Part shown: in pieces, positions 49,195 through 60,536 of the stretch
How positions within the stretch are numbered: position 1 is the stretch's first letter
Layout: every line of letters starts with the position of its first letter
Program-made: the position numbers and the translations under genes
Notes under the pieces: model-generated
The model's input: the letters and a program-made list of their open reading frames with translations, nothing else
Told to the model about the DNA's origin: nothing
The model's database searches: none
Source of the DNA: Bacteroidota bacterium
Lineage (GTDB): Bacteria > Bacteroidota > Bacteroidia > NS11-12g > UBA955
DNA length: 64,000 bases
Reading direction: 5' to 3'
Assembly (NCBI GenBank): GCA_030682255.1
Contig: JAUXOK010000027.1
Location: 1-64,000, forward strand

Positions 49195-50142
49195 ATGAAT
49201 AAATTAATTGTCGTTTTAATTATCCTTTGCCTGATCCCTGCATGTCGAAAGCATAAGGACCCTACAGAGAATCCTAAAGACAGTGGTTTTGGGAATGTAA
49301 TTTATAACATTCAGTATTCATCTGCCAAGTTGGCTTTAAGGCAAGCTGCTGCCAGTGGTGACACAGTTGAGAAATTTCATACCCAATTTGGCGACCATAT
49401 AGCCAGCATTACCCCAACTAAGTTTCTGGGGAGTTTTAGTGTTATGAGATTGCTTGCTTGTTCTAATAACCAATCCCATATGACATTGTTTCTACAATCA
49501 CCTCCATTTGTTTACAACGCAGATTTTACCAACAATTCTAAAATGAAAGTTACACCCACTCTAAACGGTAGTATGAGCTGCGATAACGAAATAGGATCGA
49601 ATGGACAAGATAGTTTATTTTGTATTCTGAATGAAACCACGGAATTCGTTCTGCTCTACACCCAAATTGCGAATTTTAAACAGACCCTAACCTTGCCGAC
49701 ACAATATGCAAGTGTTAATTTAACGCAGTTCAATTACTTAGATTCGGCAAAAAAAGGAAATATACTCACGGTAAATATGCATCCGTTGAAAAAAGAAATC
49801 GATTACTTGGCAGATTTGAATATATACTTCGGTTTATCAGATTCAACTAGATTTTACAAACCGGGAGAAAATGTACCTTTTCCTACTTGTTATCCATCTC
49901 ACCAAAAATCACCCGGATTTTTTGATGCACCCATGATCTGGAGTCATAAGATGAAACCATGGACCTACAATCCTCCAAAAAAAGGAGAAACACTTTCTTT
50001 GCTATGTACAATCGGTTTTGATACTGAAAACCTGATTCAGATTTATGCAGGTGCTGATAATATACCCTACACTATTGATGATATCATTGTCTATGCACCT
50101 AATTTTTGGGAAAGGCTTTCTGTTTTGGTGACATCAGAATAA
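49195..50142 (+). CDS. Lipoprotein of unknown function
   Basis: 315 residues from the ATG at 49195 (an in-frame TTG lies at 49159). The lipobox LIPACRKHK places the lipid Cys at about residue 17. The mature part (KFLGSFSVMRLLACSNN, ILNETTEFVLLY, VYAPNFWERLSVLV) is beta-rich, with two regions that repeat a FYKPGENVPFP-like strand-turn. No family recognised. It is the first gene right of the array and uses GAT/AAT-rich codons like the core genes. Confidence 0.75.
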   Translation: MNKLIVVLIILCLIPACRKHKDPTENPKDSGFGNVIYNIQYSSAKLALRQAAASGDTVEKFHTQFGDHIASITPTKFLGSFSVMRLLACSNNQSHMTLFLQSPPFVYNADFTNNSKMKVTPTLNGSMSCDNEIGSNGQDSLFCILNETTEFVLLYTQIANFKQTLTLPTQYASVNLTQFNYLDSAKKGNILTVNMHPLKKEIDYLADLNIYFGLSDSTRFYKPGENVPFPTCYPSHQKSPGFFDAPMIWSHKMKPWTYNPPKKGETLSLLCTIGFDTENLIQIYAGADNIPYTIDDIIVYAPNFWERLSVLVTSE

Positions 50143-50364
50143 TTTGTTAAACCCTTGAATTTTGGTCATCAAATCAAAATGTACTTACCTAAATAAAAAT
50201 TCATTTTAACAGGCAGGATAAAAAGGCACAAGTTTTTGAGCACTGTTTGTTTTTTTATATATCGTTTTTTGTTTCTATCTTTTTTTGCACAAAAAAATAA
50301 CTAAAGTATTGTGGATAAGAGGCTGGGTTTAGCCTCACTGATTTTTAGTTCGCCTAAACCGTGG

Positions 50365-50499
50365 TTATACCAATTCTAATTATAAAATAGTCCAAACTAT
50401 TTTATAATTTTAGAATTGTAAATGCCGATATAGCTTGAAAATAGTCCATCTGTTAAGTCATTTGATTGGACTATATTGAAAGCATAATCGGTATTAATC
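50365..50499. mobile_element. MITE-like palindromic element
   Basis: Left end TTATACCAATT...AAATAGTCCA and right end TGGACTATATT...AATCGGTATTAA are inverted copies with scattered mismatches (ATACC-ATT and ATAGTCCA conserved). The left part holds an almost perfect hairpin, CAATTCTAATTATAAAATAG paired with CTATTTTATAATTTTAGAATTG-type sequence (50371-50418). Non-coding, about 135 bp. It lies in the 430-bp gap between the lipoprotein gene and fabI; the rest of that gap shows nothing else except the terminator. Confidence 0.55.
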
Positions 50500-50520
50500 A
50501 TCCGCCTATGTTGGATTTCT

Positions 50521-50556
50521 AAACAAAAAAAGCCCCAAACGGGGCTTTTTTTGTTT
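50521..50556. terminator. Bidirectional intrinsic terminator
   Basis: AAAAAAAGCCCC-AAAC-GGGGCTTTTTTT gives a GC stem with A/T tails on both sides. It lies 15 bp beyond the fabI stop on the minus strand and can also end + strand transcription. Confidence 0.85.
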
Positions 50557-50570
50557 AAGTATTGTTTTTA

Positions 50571-51380
50571 CTATTTTTCACTATTGGATATAGCATCCAT
50601 CAAATCGCTGCTGATACCAGTGTAGCTAAATCCGCCATCGTGAAAAAGATTTTGCATCGTTACATAGCGCGTGTAGTCGCTAAACATTGATATGCAATAT
50701 TCTGCACAAGCTTCTGCACTTGCATTACCCAAAGGGCTCATTTTGTCGGCATAGGTATAAAAGGCATCAAAACCGCCAACACCGCTGCCCGCTGTGGTCA
50801 TAGTAGGGCTTTGGCTAATGGTATTTACTCTTACTTTCTTGGCTTTTCCAAAATGGTATCCAAAACTTCTGGCAAAACTTTCTAATAAAGATTTAGCTTC
50901 TGCCATTTCGTTGTAGTCAGGGAAAACACGTTGTGCTGCTATATAGGTTAAACCTAAAATACTGCCCCAATCGTTCATCGCATCTTTTTGATACAAATTT
51001 TGCATCAGTCTATGAAAAGAGATAGAAGAAATATCCAATGTTTTATGCATAAAATCATAATTCAAGTCGGTGTATGGGTTTTTCTTTCTTACATTCAAAC
51101 TCATTCCAATACTATGCAACACGAAATCTAGTTTGCCAAATTTTTCTATGGCTTTGTCAATCAAGTTAGACATATCAGCATCTAAACTAACATCACAAGG
51201 TATAACCTCAGAACTGGTTTTGGCAGCCAACTCGTTGATAGTTCCCATTCTTAAAGCAATGGGTGCATTTGTTAAGATGAATTCGGCACCTTCTTTATGA
51301 GCTAGTTCAGCTACTTTCCAGGCGATGGATTTGGTGTCTAATGCACCAAAAATAATTCCTTTTTTTCCTTTTAATATCAT
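50571..51380 (-). CDS. fabI: Enoyl-[acyl-carrier-protein] reductase (NADH)
   Basis: A 269-residue short-chain dehydrogenase of FabI type: N-terminal GKKGIIFGALDTKSIAWKVA (residues 4-23; the SIAW form of the nucleotide-binding loop), HSIGMSL (about 90), and the catalytic Tyr/Lys pair in LTYIAAQRVFPDYNEMAEAK (about 144-163; Y...M..AK). It performs the last reduction in each cycle of fatty acid synthesis in the cytoplasm. Length is normal (about 260-270). It is followed by a strong terminator and preceded by a T9SS protein gene in the same direction, 9 bp away. Confidence 0.95.
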   Translation of the reverse strand: MILKGKKGIIFGALDTKSIAWKVAELAHKEGAEFILTNAPIALRMGTINELAAKTSSEVIPCDVSLDADMSNLIDKAIEKFGKLDFVLHSIGMSLNVRKKNPYTDLNYDFMHKTLDISSISFHRLMQNLYQKDAMNDWGSILGLTYIAAQRVFPDYNEMAEAKSLLESFARSFGYHFGKAKKVRVNTISQSPTMTTAGSGVGGFDAFYTYADKMSPLGNASAEACAEYCISMFSDYTRYVTMQNLFHDGGFSYTGISSDLMDAISNSEK

Positions 51381-51389
51381 ATTGTAATT

Positions 51390-53369
51390 TTATTCTGCAA
51401 GTTTAATGATTGGAACTGAAATTTCAAGATTGTTTTCATCAACAGCTCTTAAAATGTATATGCCATTTGGTAAATGATTGATATCTATTGTTTTATTTTG
51501 ATAGTCTGTGTAAATATTGATTTCTCGTCCTGCTCTGTCAAAAAGCCTAAATTGCTTTAACCCATCTTGATTAAAGTTAAGAATGCCACTGCTAGGATTT
51601 GGATAAATAGCTATTTTCTTTTTGGAAATATCATTTACTGAATTTACGTGATTGACCAAAGCATTAGCTGTTCCACCTGTATTATAGTATATGCCTGATG
51701 CTGTAGTTTCTTTTTTTATTGTTGATACATAGTATCGATATGGTCCAGAAATATAGTTCGCAGAATCGATATAAAACGTATCTTGAATCAGATAGTTAGT
51801 TGCTTTTATTAGTATGTTTGAAATGGTATCTAATCTATAAATGGCGTAACCATCAAAATCGCCATTGGCTTTTGTCCATCTAAGATTAACTTTATTGTTG
51901 TTGCTTGTTGCAGTTAATGTTTTAACATGAGGCAAGTGTCTGTTGCATAGGGTAGGGTCGCCCATCAAAGCCATGTGAACGGAATTTCCAGAACCATTAA
52001 ATTGCCCATCAAAATAAAAATTAATGTTATTCATGGAAGTTAATGTGCCAAAACCAATGTGTTTGCCTAAGCCCATGGTGTGGATGTACCATTTAGGTAT
52101 GCCTCCCCAAAAACTAGCAAGTGACCCTTTGCAAAGTGGAGCTTTTAAAAAATTGTTTGCAATATCCCAATCACCAAAGAAACTGCCTGCTAATATTGTA
52201 TAAATACTTTGGATAGAATCTGCAACAAAACTGCCTGTATTGCCAATTCCCGAACAACTGGTATAGCCTCCAGCGCCACAACCATAAGACCATAAATAAG
52301 AATTCGATTTTAAAGTAGTGATGTAATCTTTATTATCGTAGATGCTATCGAATGAGAAAAAAGCAGAGAAATTATGATACCCTGTTGACGCCAGATTCAA
52401 TCCAGTAAAGTTGTTGTCAATCAGTGCACGCTCGATAGTTTTTGTTTGACCAGTTCTCCACAAGTGGTTTCTGTTTAAATAATTTCTGGTTAAAACAGTG
52501 TCTGTTTTGCCAAAAGAGCTCATATTAAACAAATCAATTCTGCCTACTTCAAGATTTACAGGGTCAGGGAATTTAGATTGGTCAAATTTGCCATCTCCGG
52601 GTATATTGTGGTGTCTTGATTGTGCGCCAGTAACAAGATTAACATCCTCATCTGTCCACCCGCCTAATAAATTGCCATAATAGCCGTCAGCGGGCCAAGC
52701 TCCTGTGTGATTTCCGCTTCCTTCAACGTGACCGTCTGGTGGTGGTGTTTGACTATTTCCTGTAAAACCTCCTGAATATGGCACTGGAACATGACCTAAA
52801 ATTAAAAGTGTGGTGACAGGTTTTTTGCTTCTGCTTGTGATATGTGTTTTTAATCTAGCTTTAACACTTGATGGTTTAGAATTTCTAGAAACATAAAGTT
52901 TGCTAACTATCCAACCTTCTTTGTATAAATCATTTTCCAAGCGGTTAATTTCCGATGCTAAAGGCAACATAAAATTACTATCGATTAAAAGGACAATACC
53001 ACCTTTAAAAAGATTCTCTTTTAATTCATTGCCTGCATAAATGTAGCCAAATGATACAGCATTGCTTCCATTAGCGGTAACTACTCTATATTCGATGGCT
53101 TTACCCTTGGTAGCACTAATGTCTTTATAGTTTGTTGCTGTTGAACCCAATGTAGCAATTGCATTTCCCCAATCTGTTTGTTTAAAACTATCTCTCTTGT
53201 AAATGAGAATCTGACCAGTAAATGTACCAGGCATTTGAGGCCAAGTAAGTGTGATGCCATCAGATGCAGCTGTGGCGTTAATCATTAACACTTGAGTTTT
53301 GGCTACTTGAGAAAATAGGTTAAAGCTTGCTAATAAGATAAGAGATACTAAGAGTAATTTGCTTTTCAT
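51390..53369 (-). CDS. Secreted C25-like (gingipain-type) protein with T9SS sorting domain
   Basis: A 659-residue protein with signal peptide (MKSKLLLVSLILLASFNLFS). Residues about 28-110 look like a fibronectin III-type domain (ITLTWPQMPGTFTGQILIYK). The central domain (about 125-460) contains LLILGHVPVPYSG, a DGH motif, and GAWPADGYYGNLLGGW, a C25-peptidase-like arrangement; the catalytic Cys is not certain (CGAGGYTSCSG is a candidate). A second FnIII-like segment (KVNLRWTKANGDFDGYAIYR) and a type IX sorting domain (IYPNPSSGILNF ... GIYILRAVD) follow. It is exported to the cell surface or medium. Confidence 0.78.
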   Translation of the reverse strand: MKSKLLLVSLILLASFNLFSQVAKTQVLMINATAASDGITLTWPQMPGTFTGQILIYKRDSFKQTDWGNAIATLGSTATNYKDISATKGKAIEYRVVTANGSNAVSFGYIYAGNELKENLFKGGIVLLIDSNFMLPLASEINRLENDLYKEGWIVSKLYVSRNSKPSSVKARLKTHITSRSKKPVTTLLILGHVPVPYSGGFTGNSQTPPPDGHVEGSGNHTGAWPADGYYGNLLGGWTDEDVNLVTGAQSRHHNIPGDGKFDQSKFPDPVNLEVGRIDLFNMSSFGKTDTVLTRNYLNRNHLWRTGQTKTIERALIDNNFTGLNLASTGYHNFSAFFSFDSIYDNKDYITTLKSNSYLWSYGCGAGGYTSCSGIGNTGSFVADSIQSIYTILAGSFFGDWDIANNFLKAPLCKGSLASFWGGIPKWYIHTMGLGKHIGFGTLTSMNNINFYFDGQFNGSGNSVHMALMGDPTLCNRHLPHVKTLTATSNNNKVNLRWTKANGDFDGYAIYRLDTISNILIKATNYLIQDTFYIDSANYISGPYRYYVSTIKKETTASGIYYNTGGTANALVNHVNSVNDISKKKIAIYPNPSSGILNFNQDGLKQFRLFDRAGREINIYTDYQNKTIDINHLPNGIYILRAVDENNLEISVPIIKLAE

Positions 53370-53377
53370 TTTTTAAA

Positions 53378-54754
53378 TTAATATTTATGAATAATACTTG
53401 GTATTAAAACTTGATTGTTTTTGATGATGATGATATAATTGCCTGTGTTTAAATCCGAAAGTTGTATACTTAAATCAGAGGCAATGATTCCATTTTGGAT
53501 GACTTTGCCATCCATAGTTAAAATTTGATAATTGCTATTTATGAGATTGATGTCATAAAATTGAATGTTGTTTTGTGAAGGATTTGGATAAAATAAAGTT
53601 TCATCGTTTTTAATAACATGATTTAAAGATGTACTTGCAGTAATGTCTATCATGTCTGTAAATGTGGTGTCTCTGTATCCTGCAATATTTGTAGCTTTTA
53701 ATGTTACAGTATATTTGCCAACATTATTAAACACAACTTGTGGATTTGCTGAAGTTCTACTAGTGTTTTTAACATATTTAACACCCGCGCTTGGTGTGAT
53801 AGTCCATTCATAAGTGTTGCCAAAATTAGGGAAAGTTGTATTTGTAAATTTAAAACTATCAATCAAGGTTTTGCCTTTTGTTTTATCAACTGTAAAATTT
53901 GCCCTTGGTCCAAATGGAGAGGGAGTTGGAACTCTGTAGTTGTCTCTGTATCGGATTGAAGTAGGCGTAAAAATACCCGCTATCTCTGTGCCTATAACTT
54001 CAAGCATGGGTATTTTTTCGGTTTGGCTTAGCCATTTATATTCTACTCTATTAAGTGGAAACCCAACTGAAATTGGAGTTTGACCGGGGATTGAAACTTT
54101 TAAGCTGTCTATTTCTTCGATAACAGATCTGACTTTAATACATGAAATATTACTGGCATAAGGTGTTGAGATTGTACCCCAACCTTCAACTTTATTACTT
54201 CTAGTGCCTTGTTGCATAAAACTACCAACATTTAGGAAAGAAATCCCCAATGGTGTAGTCACTTTAAAAGTAGAAAAATCGCTGTCATTGTAATTTAAAG
54301 GAAAGGCATAAATTTCATCTTTATCACTATGAACGCCACCAGTTTTAAGTGTAGTTGTACCCAATGGAATGGTTAAGCCAGTGCCAACGGCTCTCCATAC
54401 ATTGCTAGTTTTTTCATAGAAATTATAAATATCTTTGAAAGAAAAACCACCACCACCAATGCTATCTGCTACTTTGTAACCGATGGCACCAAATGGCAAT
54501 CCAGAGATAATTTGTTGAGCATAAGGGGTATTTATCAAAGATTTGTATTGATAAATATCTTGTCTGTTAATGCCCAAGGCTGTAAAATTCCATGAGTAAT
54601 TAGTTCCAGTTTGTTTAAAGTCAAAAGAACCTGCTGATGCCTCAGAATATCTAATGGTATCACCAATGCTTGGCATGTGACTTGAGGAAATGCTAATCTG
54701 TGCATTGGCTGATACAAAGCCCAAGCACAAAGTAAAAAGTAGTTTTTTATACAT
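53378..54754 (-). CDS. Secreted PKD-domain protein with T9SS sorting domain
   Basis: A 458-residue protein with signal peptide (MYKKLLFTLCLGFVSANAQ). The N-terminal about 270 residues are beta-rich and resemble uncharacterised Bacteroidota surface proteins. A PKD-like domain spans about 290-375 (ANFTVDKTKGKTLIDSFKFT, then VVFNNVGKYTVTLKATN), and the C-terminus is a type IX sorting domain (LFYPNPSQNNIQFYDI ... TGNYIIIIK). It lies 8 bp before the C25-like gene in the same direction, so the two are probably co-transcribed. Likely a surface-exposed structural or binding protein. Confidence 0.78.
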   Translation of the reverse strand: MYKKLLFTLCLGFVSANAQISISSSHMPSIGDTIRYSEASAGSFDFKQTGTNYSWNFTALGINRQDIYQYKSLINTPYAQQIISGLPFGAIGYKVADSIGGGGFSFKDIYNFYEKTSNVWRAVGTGLTIPLGTTTLKTGGVHSDKDEIYAFPLNYNDSDFSTFKVTTPLGISFLNVGSFMQQGTRSNKVEGWGTISTPYASNISCIKVRSVIEEIDSLKVSIPGQTPISVGFPLNRVEYKWLSQTEKIPMLEVIGTEIAGIFTPTSIRYRDNYRVPTPSPFGPRANFTVDKTKGKTLIDSFKFTNTTFPNFGNTYEWTITPSAGVKYVKNTSRTSANPQVVFNNVGKYTVTLKATNIAGYRDTTFTDMIDITASTSLNHVIKNDETLFYPNPSQNNIQFYDINLINSNYQILTMDGKVIQNGIIASDLSIQLSDLNTGNYIIIIKNNQVLIPSIIHKY

Positions 54755-54781
54755 AGATTAAAAAAAATGTAAAATTAACAT

Positions 54782-54789
54782 TAATTTTG
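54782..54789 (+). promoter_or_regulatory. Promoter -7 box of the M1 peptidase gene
   Basis: TAATTTTG fits TAnnTTTG exactly and lies 16 bp before the ATG at 54806, in the gap shared with the divergent PKD gene. Confidence 0.5.
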
Positions 54790-54805
54790 AATTTGTCAAA
54801 TTATT

Positions 54806-57163
54806 ATGAATTATAGAAGCATCATTGTCTGTGTGTTAGTTTTTTTTAACATCAGTGTCAAGGCATCAAGTAGGTTAGATTCCTTTCAAATTCAACACAC
54901 CTCAATTCATTTAGAAATTAGAAATTTTTCTCAGAAAAAAATTAAAGGCATGGTGAAACATGATATTAAATTCAATGTCAACACAAATTTTATTGATCTT
55001 GATTTAATGGGCATGACGGTTGATTCTGTTCTTCATGTATCAGGAAAACTGAATTTTTCTAGAAATGGAGATCGTTTGAAAATATTACTAGACAAAACCT
55101 ATCAAACGAATGAAGTCACCAATGTTGAAATATACTATCAAGGCAATCCAGCTGCCGATCCAAGTGGTTGGGGTGGGTTTTATTTTACTGGCGATTATGC
55201 TTTTAATTTAGGCGTAGGTTTTCAGGTCAATCCCCATTCTTTTGGCAGGGCTTGGTTTCCATGTGTGGATGAATTTAATATGAAAACACCTTATGATTTA
55301 AATATTGAAACAGATACCAATTACACTGCTGCTTGCAATGGCATTCTTACGCATGTAACATCCAAGCCAAATTCTAAAATCTGGCATTATACCGAATCGG
55401 TGCCATTGTCTGCTTATCTGGTTTCTGTGTCAGTTAGTAAATACGCAATTGTTTCATCCGATTATTCTGGAATGTCAAGTAAATTCCCTGTTTGGTTGAT
55501 GTCAGTTCCGGGTGATACTATCAAAGTGAAAAACTCTTTTGTGAATCTACCCAAAGCCATCGAAGCATTTGAAAAGGCATTTGGTCCACAAATTTTTAGC
55601 AAAGTAGGGTACAACATGGTGCCTTTTAGTGGTGGTGCTATGGAACATGCTGGCAATATTACTTATCCTGCACCTTTTGCTGATGGTGGTTTGGCTTATG
55701 AAACCTTGATGGCTCACGAATTGGCTCATCATTGGTTTGGCAATAATGTAACATGTTTAACGGCCGAAGATATGTGGTTGAACGAGGGTTGGGCCAGTTA
55801 TTGCGAACATTTTTTTACTGAATCTTTGTATGGCAAGCAAGCCTATCAATCATCCATTTTAAAAAACCATTTGTTTGTGTTGCGATTTGCTCATGTGAGA
55901 GACGAAAATGTGTTTGGTTTAACCAATATTCCACATTCACATACTTATGGTAGTCATGTTTATAAAAAAGGTGCAGATGTGATTCATAGTCTGAGAAGTG
56001 TGATGGGCGATTCTGCATTTTTCAAAGCTTGTAAAAAATACAATGAACAGTATTATTTAAAAAATGCGAGTACAGATGATTTGATGAATGTTTTCAAACA
56101 AGAGTCTGGACAAAAGGCAGTCGACTTTTTCGATAATTGGATAAAAGAAAAGGGATTTCCACATATAACGATTGTTAAACAAATTCATACAGGAAAAAGC
56201 CCTTATCAATTGAAGTTTTTTACCAAACAAAACCCACGTTTCACTGAAAAATTGTATAGGAACTTACCTGTTGAAGTTTTTTTCTTCAGAGACCGCAATC
56301 ATTTTGAGAAAAAATCAATTCTTATTCAAAATGAAATGGATTCATTTCAGTTTCAATTTGATTTTAAACCTGTTTTTGTATGTTTAGATTATGATGAGAA
56401 ATTGAGCGATGCCATTACGGATAGAACACTTTTTACCAATCAAGTTGCTACGTTTGATTTGCCAGAAACATTTTCAAAAATCATTATCAATAAAGCTCAA
56501 GATTCTTCATTTTTTAGAGTAGAACACCATTGGGTGGGACCTGAAAAATATGTTACTCAATATCCGGTGATGAGCAAAACAAGGTATTATACTTTAGATG
56601 GCATTTGGCACGATTCTGTAAAGTTTGATTTTGAACTATTTTACGATGGAAGACAAGGAGGCGCAAATGCTACAGTGGGATATTTAGACAATGGATTAAT
56701 CAACAAAACAGAAGATAGTATCACCGTCTTATACCGTGGTTTTCCTGGTGATTATTGGCGCGAGTGGAATGATTTGGAATTTATAAAAGGGTCATTGTTT
56801 GATAGGCAAGGAAGAGTGATTGTTAAAAATGCTCAAAAAGGCGACTATGTATTTGCCATGATGGATTATAAATTAACGTTGCCTCGCATAACAGACCTCG
56901 ATAGTCAAAAATTTAGTTGGTATTTAATGCCAAACCCTGCCCAAAACCATTTACAAATTGTTTTTAAATTTCCTTCATCTCCAAGCATGCTGAGTTATAT
57001 TGATATTTATGATACAAAACATCAACTTGTTTCACACATCGATAGACCATCCGGAACAGAACAATTAAATGTTGATATCAGTAAATTAAAATCTGGCGTG
57101 TATTTTATCACCTATAGCAGCAAGGGGTTTCGAGAAACTAAAAAAATTGTCATAGAAAAGTAA
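54806..57163 (+). CDS. M1-family zinc aminopeptidase with T9SS sorting domain
   Basis: A 785-residue secreted peptidase with signal peptide (SIIVCVLVFFNISVKAS). The substrate-anchoring GGAMEHAGNITYP is at about residues 273-285, and the zinc site HELAHHWFGNN (about 302-312) with NEGWASYCEHFF (the third ligand Glu, about 322-326) is intact, as is YKKGADVIHSLR. It removes N-terminal amino acids from peptides. A C-terminal sorting domain (WYLMPNPAQNHLQIVF ... GVYFITYS) shows export by the type IX system. It is divergent from the PKD gene. Confidence 0.92.
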   Translation: MNYRSIIVCVLVFFNISVKASSRLDSFQIQHTSIHLEIRNFSQKKIKGMVKHDIKFNVNTNFIDLDLMGMTVDSVLHVSGKLNFSRNGDRLKILLDKTYQTNEVTNVEIYYQGNPAADPSGWGGFYFTGDYAFNLGVGFQVNPHSFGRAWFPCVDEFNMKTPYDLNIETDTNYTAACNGILTHVTSKPNSKIWHYTESVPLSAYLVSVSVSKYAIVSSDYSGMSSKFPVWLMSVPGDTIKVKNSFVNLPKAIEAFEKAFGPQIFSKVGYNMVPFSGGAMEHAGNITYPAPFADGGLAYETLMAHELAHHWFGNNVTCLTAEDMWLNEGWASYCEHFFTESLYGKQAYQSSILKNHLFVLRFAHVRDENVFGLTNIPHSHTYGSHVYKKGADVIHSLRSVMGDSAFFKACKKYNEQYYLKNASTDDLMNVFKQESGQKAVDFFDNWIKEKGFPHITIVKQIHTGKSPYQLKFFTKQNPRFTEKLYRNLPVEVFFFRDRNHFEKKSILIQNEMDSFQFQFDFKPVFVCLDYDEKLSDAITDRTLFTNQVATFDLPETFSKIIINKAQDSSFFRVEHHWVGPEKYVTQYPVMSKTRYYTLDGIWHDSVKFDFELFYDGRQGGANATVGYLDNGLINKTEDSITVLYRGFPGDYWREWNDLEFIKGSLFDRQGRVIVKNAQKGDYVFAMMDYKLTLPRITDLDSQKFSWYLMPNPAQNHLQIVFKFPSSPSMLSYIDIYDTKHQLVSHIDRPSGTEQLNVDISKLKSGVYFITYSSKGFRETKKIVIEK

Positions 57164-57174
57164 ATATTAAAAAT

Positions 57175-57687
57175 ATGATTTTAAAACCGAACCATTCAGA
57201 TGCTCCAAGTTATTACCATTATTATTTTGATCTTGTAAAAGAGGAGGATTTATTAACTGCCTTAGAAACTAATTATTCCGAAACCATTCAATTCATGTCT
57301 TCCATTTCAAAACATAAAGAAAACTATAGTTACGCATATGGTAAATGGACGATTAAAGAGGTTTTTAGACATATCATAGATACTGAAAAAATATTGGCAT
57401 ACAGGGCTTTTCGTTTTTCAAGGTTTGATAACATTGATTTGGCTGGTTTTGATGAAAATGAATACATTGCTAAAATTCAACACACGCATTACGATTTGAA
57501 AGATTTGATTGAAGAATTTATCAATTTGAGAAAATCTACTATCAATATGTTTAAGCCTATGACAGAGGATATGTTAAATTTTAAAGGGACGGCCAATAAT
57601 ATGAGTGTAACCGCAAGAGGCATTGGATTTATGATTGTTGGTCATGCTGTTCATCATTGTCAAGTTGTAAAATCAAAGTATTTATAA
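57175..57687 (+). CDS. DinB-superfamily protein
   Basis: A 170-residue four-helix protein of the DinB type. Key segments are YGKWTIKEVFRHIIDTEKIL (about residues 55-74; the WSxxEVxxHxxD pattern with the first His) and IVGHAVHHCQVVKSKYL (about 153-170, GHxxHH metal ligands). It starts 11 bp after the M1 peptidase stop, so it may be co-transcribed. Metal-dependent thiol transfer or hydrolase activity is typical of the family, but the substrate is unknown. Confidence 0.85.
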   Translation: MILKPNHSDAPSYYHYYFDLVKEEDLLTALETNYSETIQFMSSISKHKENYSYAYGKWTIKEVFRHIIDTEKILAYRAFRFSRFDNIDLAGFDENEYIAKIQHTHYDLKDLIEEFINLRKSTINMFKPMTEDMLNFKGTANNMSVTARGIGFMIVGHAVHHCQVVKSKYL

Positions 57688-57771
57688 ATCATTTTAAAAA
57701 GCACATTCATTAACAAATTTTTAACATATAAGTTACCTTGTTGAAAATTTATTGAAAAGACCTCATCTAAA

Positions 57772-57796
57772 CGTATTTAAAAATACGCTACCTTTG
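57772..57796 (+). promoter_or_regulatory. pyrG promoter with an adjacent perfect palindrome
   Basis: TACCTTTG (57789-57796) is the -7 box. Directly upstream is CGTATTT-AA-AAATACG (57772-57787), a perfect 16-bp palindrome in the spacer region, so repression by an unknown regulator is possible. About 80 bp of leader separate the -7 box from the ATG at 57877. Confidence 0.5.
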
Positions 57797-57858
57797 ACAC
57801 CCGGTTAGCTGCTCCATCTGACAAGTTTTCTTATTAAGCTTATTCAGTCTTCATTTAA

Positions 57859-59487
<1,629 letters not shown>

Positions 59488-59497
59488 ATTAGGGTAA

Positions 59498-60451
59498 TTA
59501 CTGATTTATAGAAACTGCTTTAGCTAAAAGTCTTGAAACAATTTTAGCCATTTCATCTCCTCCTTGTTCTAAATTGGGATTTACTTCAGTGATTTCAAAT
59601 GTGCCAAGTTTAGGATGATTGAGTAAAATATTAAACAGCTCTTCTGCTTCTTCTATTTTCAATCCATCTGGTGAAGGTGTGCCCGTACCTGTTGATATAC
59701 TTGGATCGAGTGAGTCTGCATCAAATGAAACGTAAAATAAATCGCAATCCTTCAGATGTTCGATTGATTTTTCTATGATGCTGTTTATACCAAAATTTCT
59801 TATGTCATCTGGCTCATAAGTTTTAATGCCATAGTTTTCAATTAAGTCCCATTCTTCGTCTTCTGCATCTCTGATGCCAATAAAAACCAAGTCTTTTAAA
59901 TCAAACTTGGGTGTAATATCTAGCACACCTAATTTTTTTAATTCATTCCAGTAATAAATTTCATTTTCACTGATTTCATTTTTGCCATGAATGGAATTGT
60001 CGATGCCTGCTAAAGCAGCCAAGGGCATACCATGAATATTGCCAGATGGGGTAGAGTAGGGTGTATGCAAATCGGCATGTGCATCAATCCAAATCACGCC
60101 AATTCTTTTGTCGGGATTTGCATTTTTAAGTCCGCTCAATCCGCCAATTGCATTGCCATGATCGCCAGATAAAATAATGGGGAGTTTGGAAGCATTGATA
60201 GCTGAAAATACACTTCTTTCTAAGTTTTTTGAGTTTTCAACAACCAAGTCGATGTATTTGGCGTTTTTAAACACATTCTGAACATCCGAACTTGAATATG
60301 TATTGTTTAAAATGATGCAATCTGAACAATCAATGCCATTTTTAATTAAATAATCTTTTACTGCAATTGGCCCATCGGCAGCACCTTTTTTGCCAGCGGC
60401 AATATCGTAATTCGACAAAACTAAAACGGCATTTTTATTATTCACTATCAT
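59498..60451 (-). CDS. Arginase-family ureohydrolase
   Basis: 317 residues from the ATG at 60451 (MIVNNKNAVL). A longer start at 60487 is unlikely, since the -7 box at 60485-60492 would place the transcript start inside it. Manganese-binding motifs are intact: SGDHGNAIGG (about residues 97-106), IWIDAHADLHTPYSTPSGNIHGMPLA (about 120-145, in parts) and VSFDADSLDPSIST (about 230-243). The HTPYSTPSGNIHG loop favours arginase over formimidoylglutamase or agmatinase. It hydrolyses arginine to ornithine and urea, or a related guanidino compound. It ends tail to tail with pyrG. Confidence 0.87.
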   Translation of the reverse strand: MIVNNKNAVLVLSNYDIAAGKKGAADGPIAVKDYLIKNGIDCSDCIILNNTYSSSDVQNVFKNAKYIDLVVENSKNLERSVFSAINASKLPIILSGDHGNAIGGLSGLKNANPDKRIGVIWIDAHADLHTPYSTPSGNIHGMPLAALAGIDNSIHGKNEISENEIYYWNELKKLGVLDITPKFDLKDLVFIGIRDAEDEEWDLIENYGIKTYEPDDIRNFGINSIIEKSIEHLKDCDLFYVSFDADSLDPSISTGTGTPSPDGLKIEEAEELFNILLNHPKLGTFEITEVNPNLEQGGDEMAKIVSRLLAKAVSINQ

Positions 60452-60484
60452 ATCAATTTCACACGGGTTAAAATACAAGAATTG

Positions 60485-60492
60485 CAAAAATA
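60485..60492 (-). promoter_or_regulatory. Promoter -7 box of the arginase-family gene
   Basis: On the minus strand TATTTTTG fits TAnnTTTG. It supports the downstream start codon at 60451. Confidence 0.45.
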
Positions 60493-60536
60493 GGCTTCTT
60501 TTGTATTTTAAAAAAATTAGCTTAAAACTAATTTAA

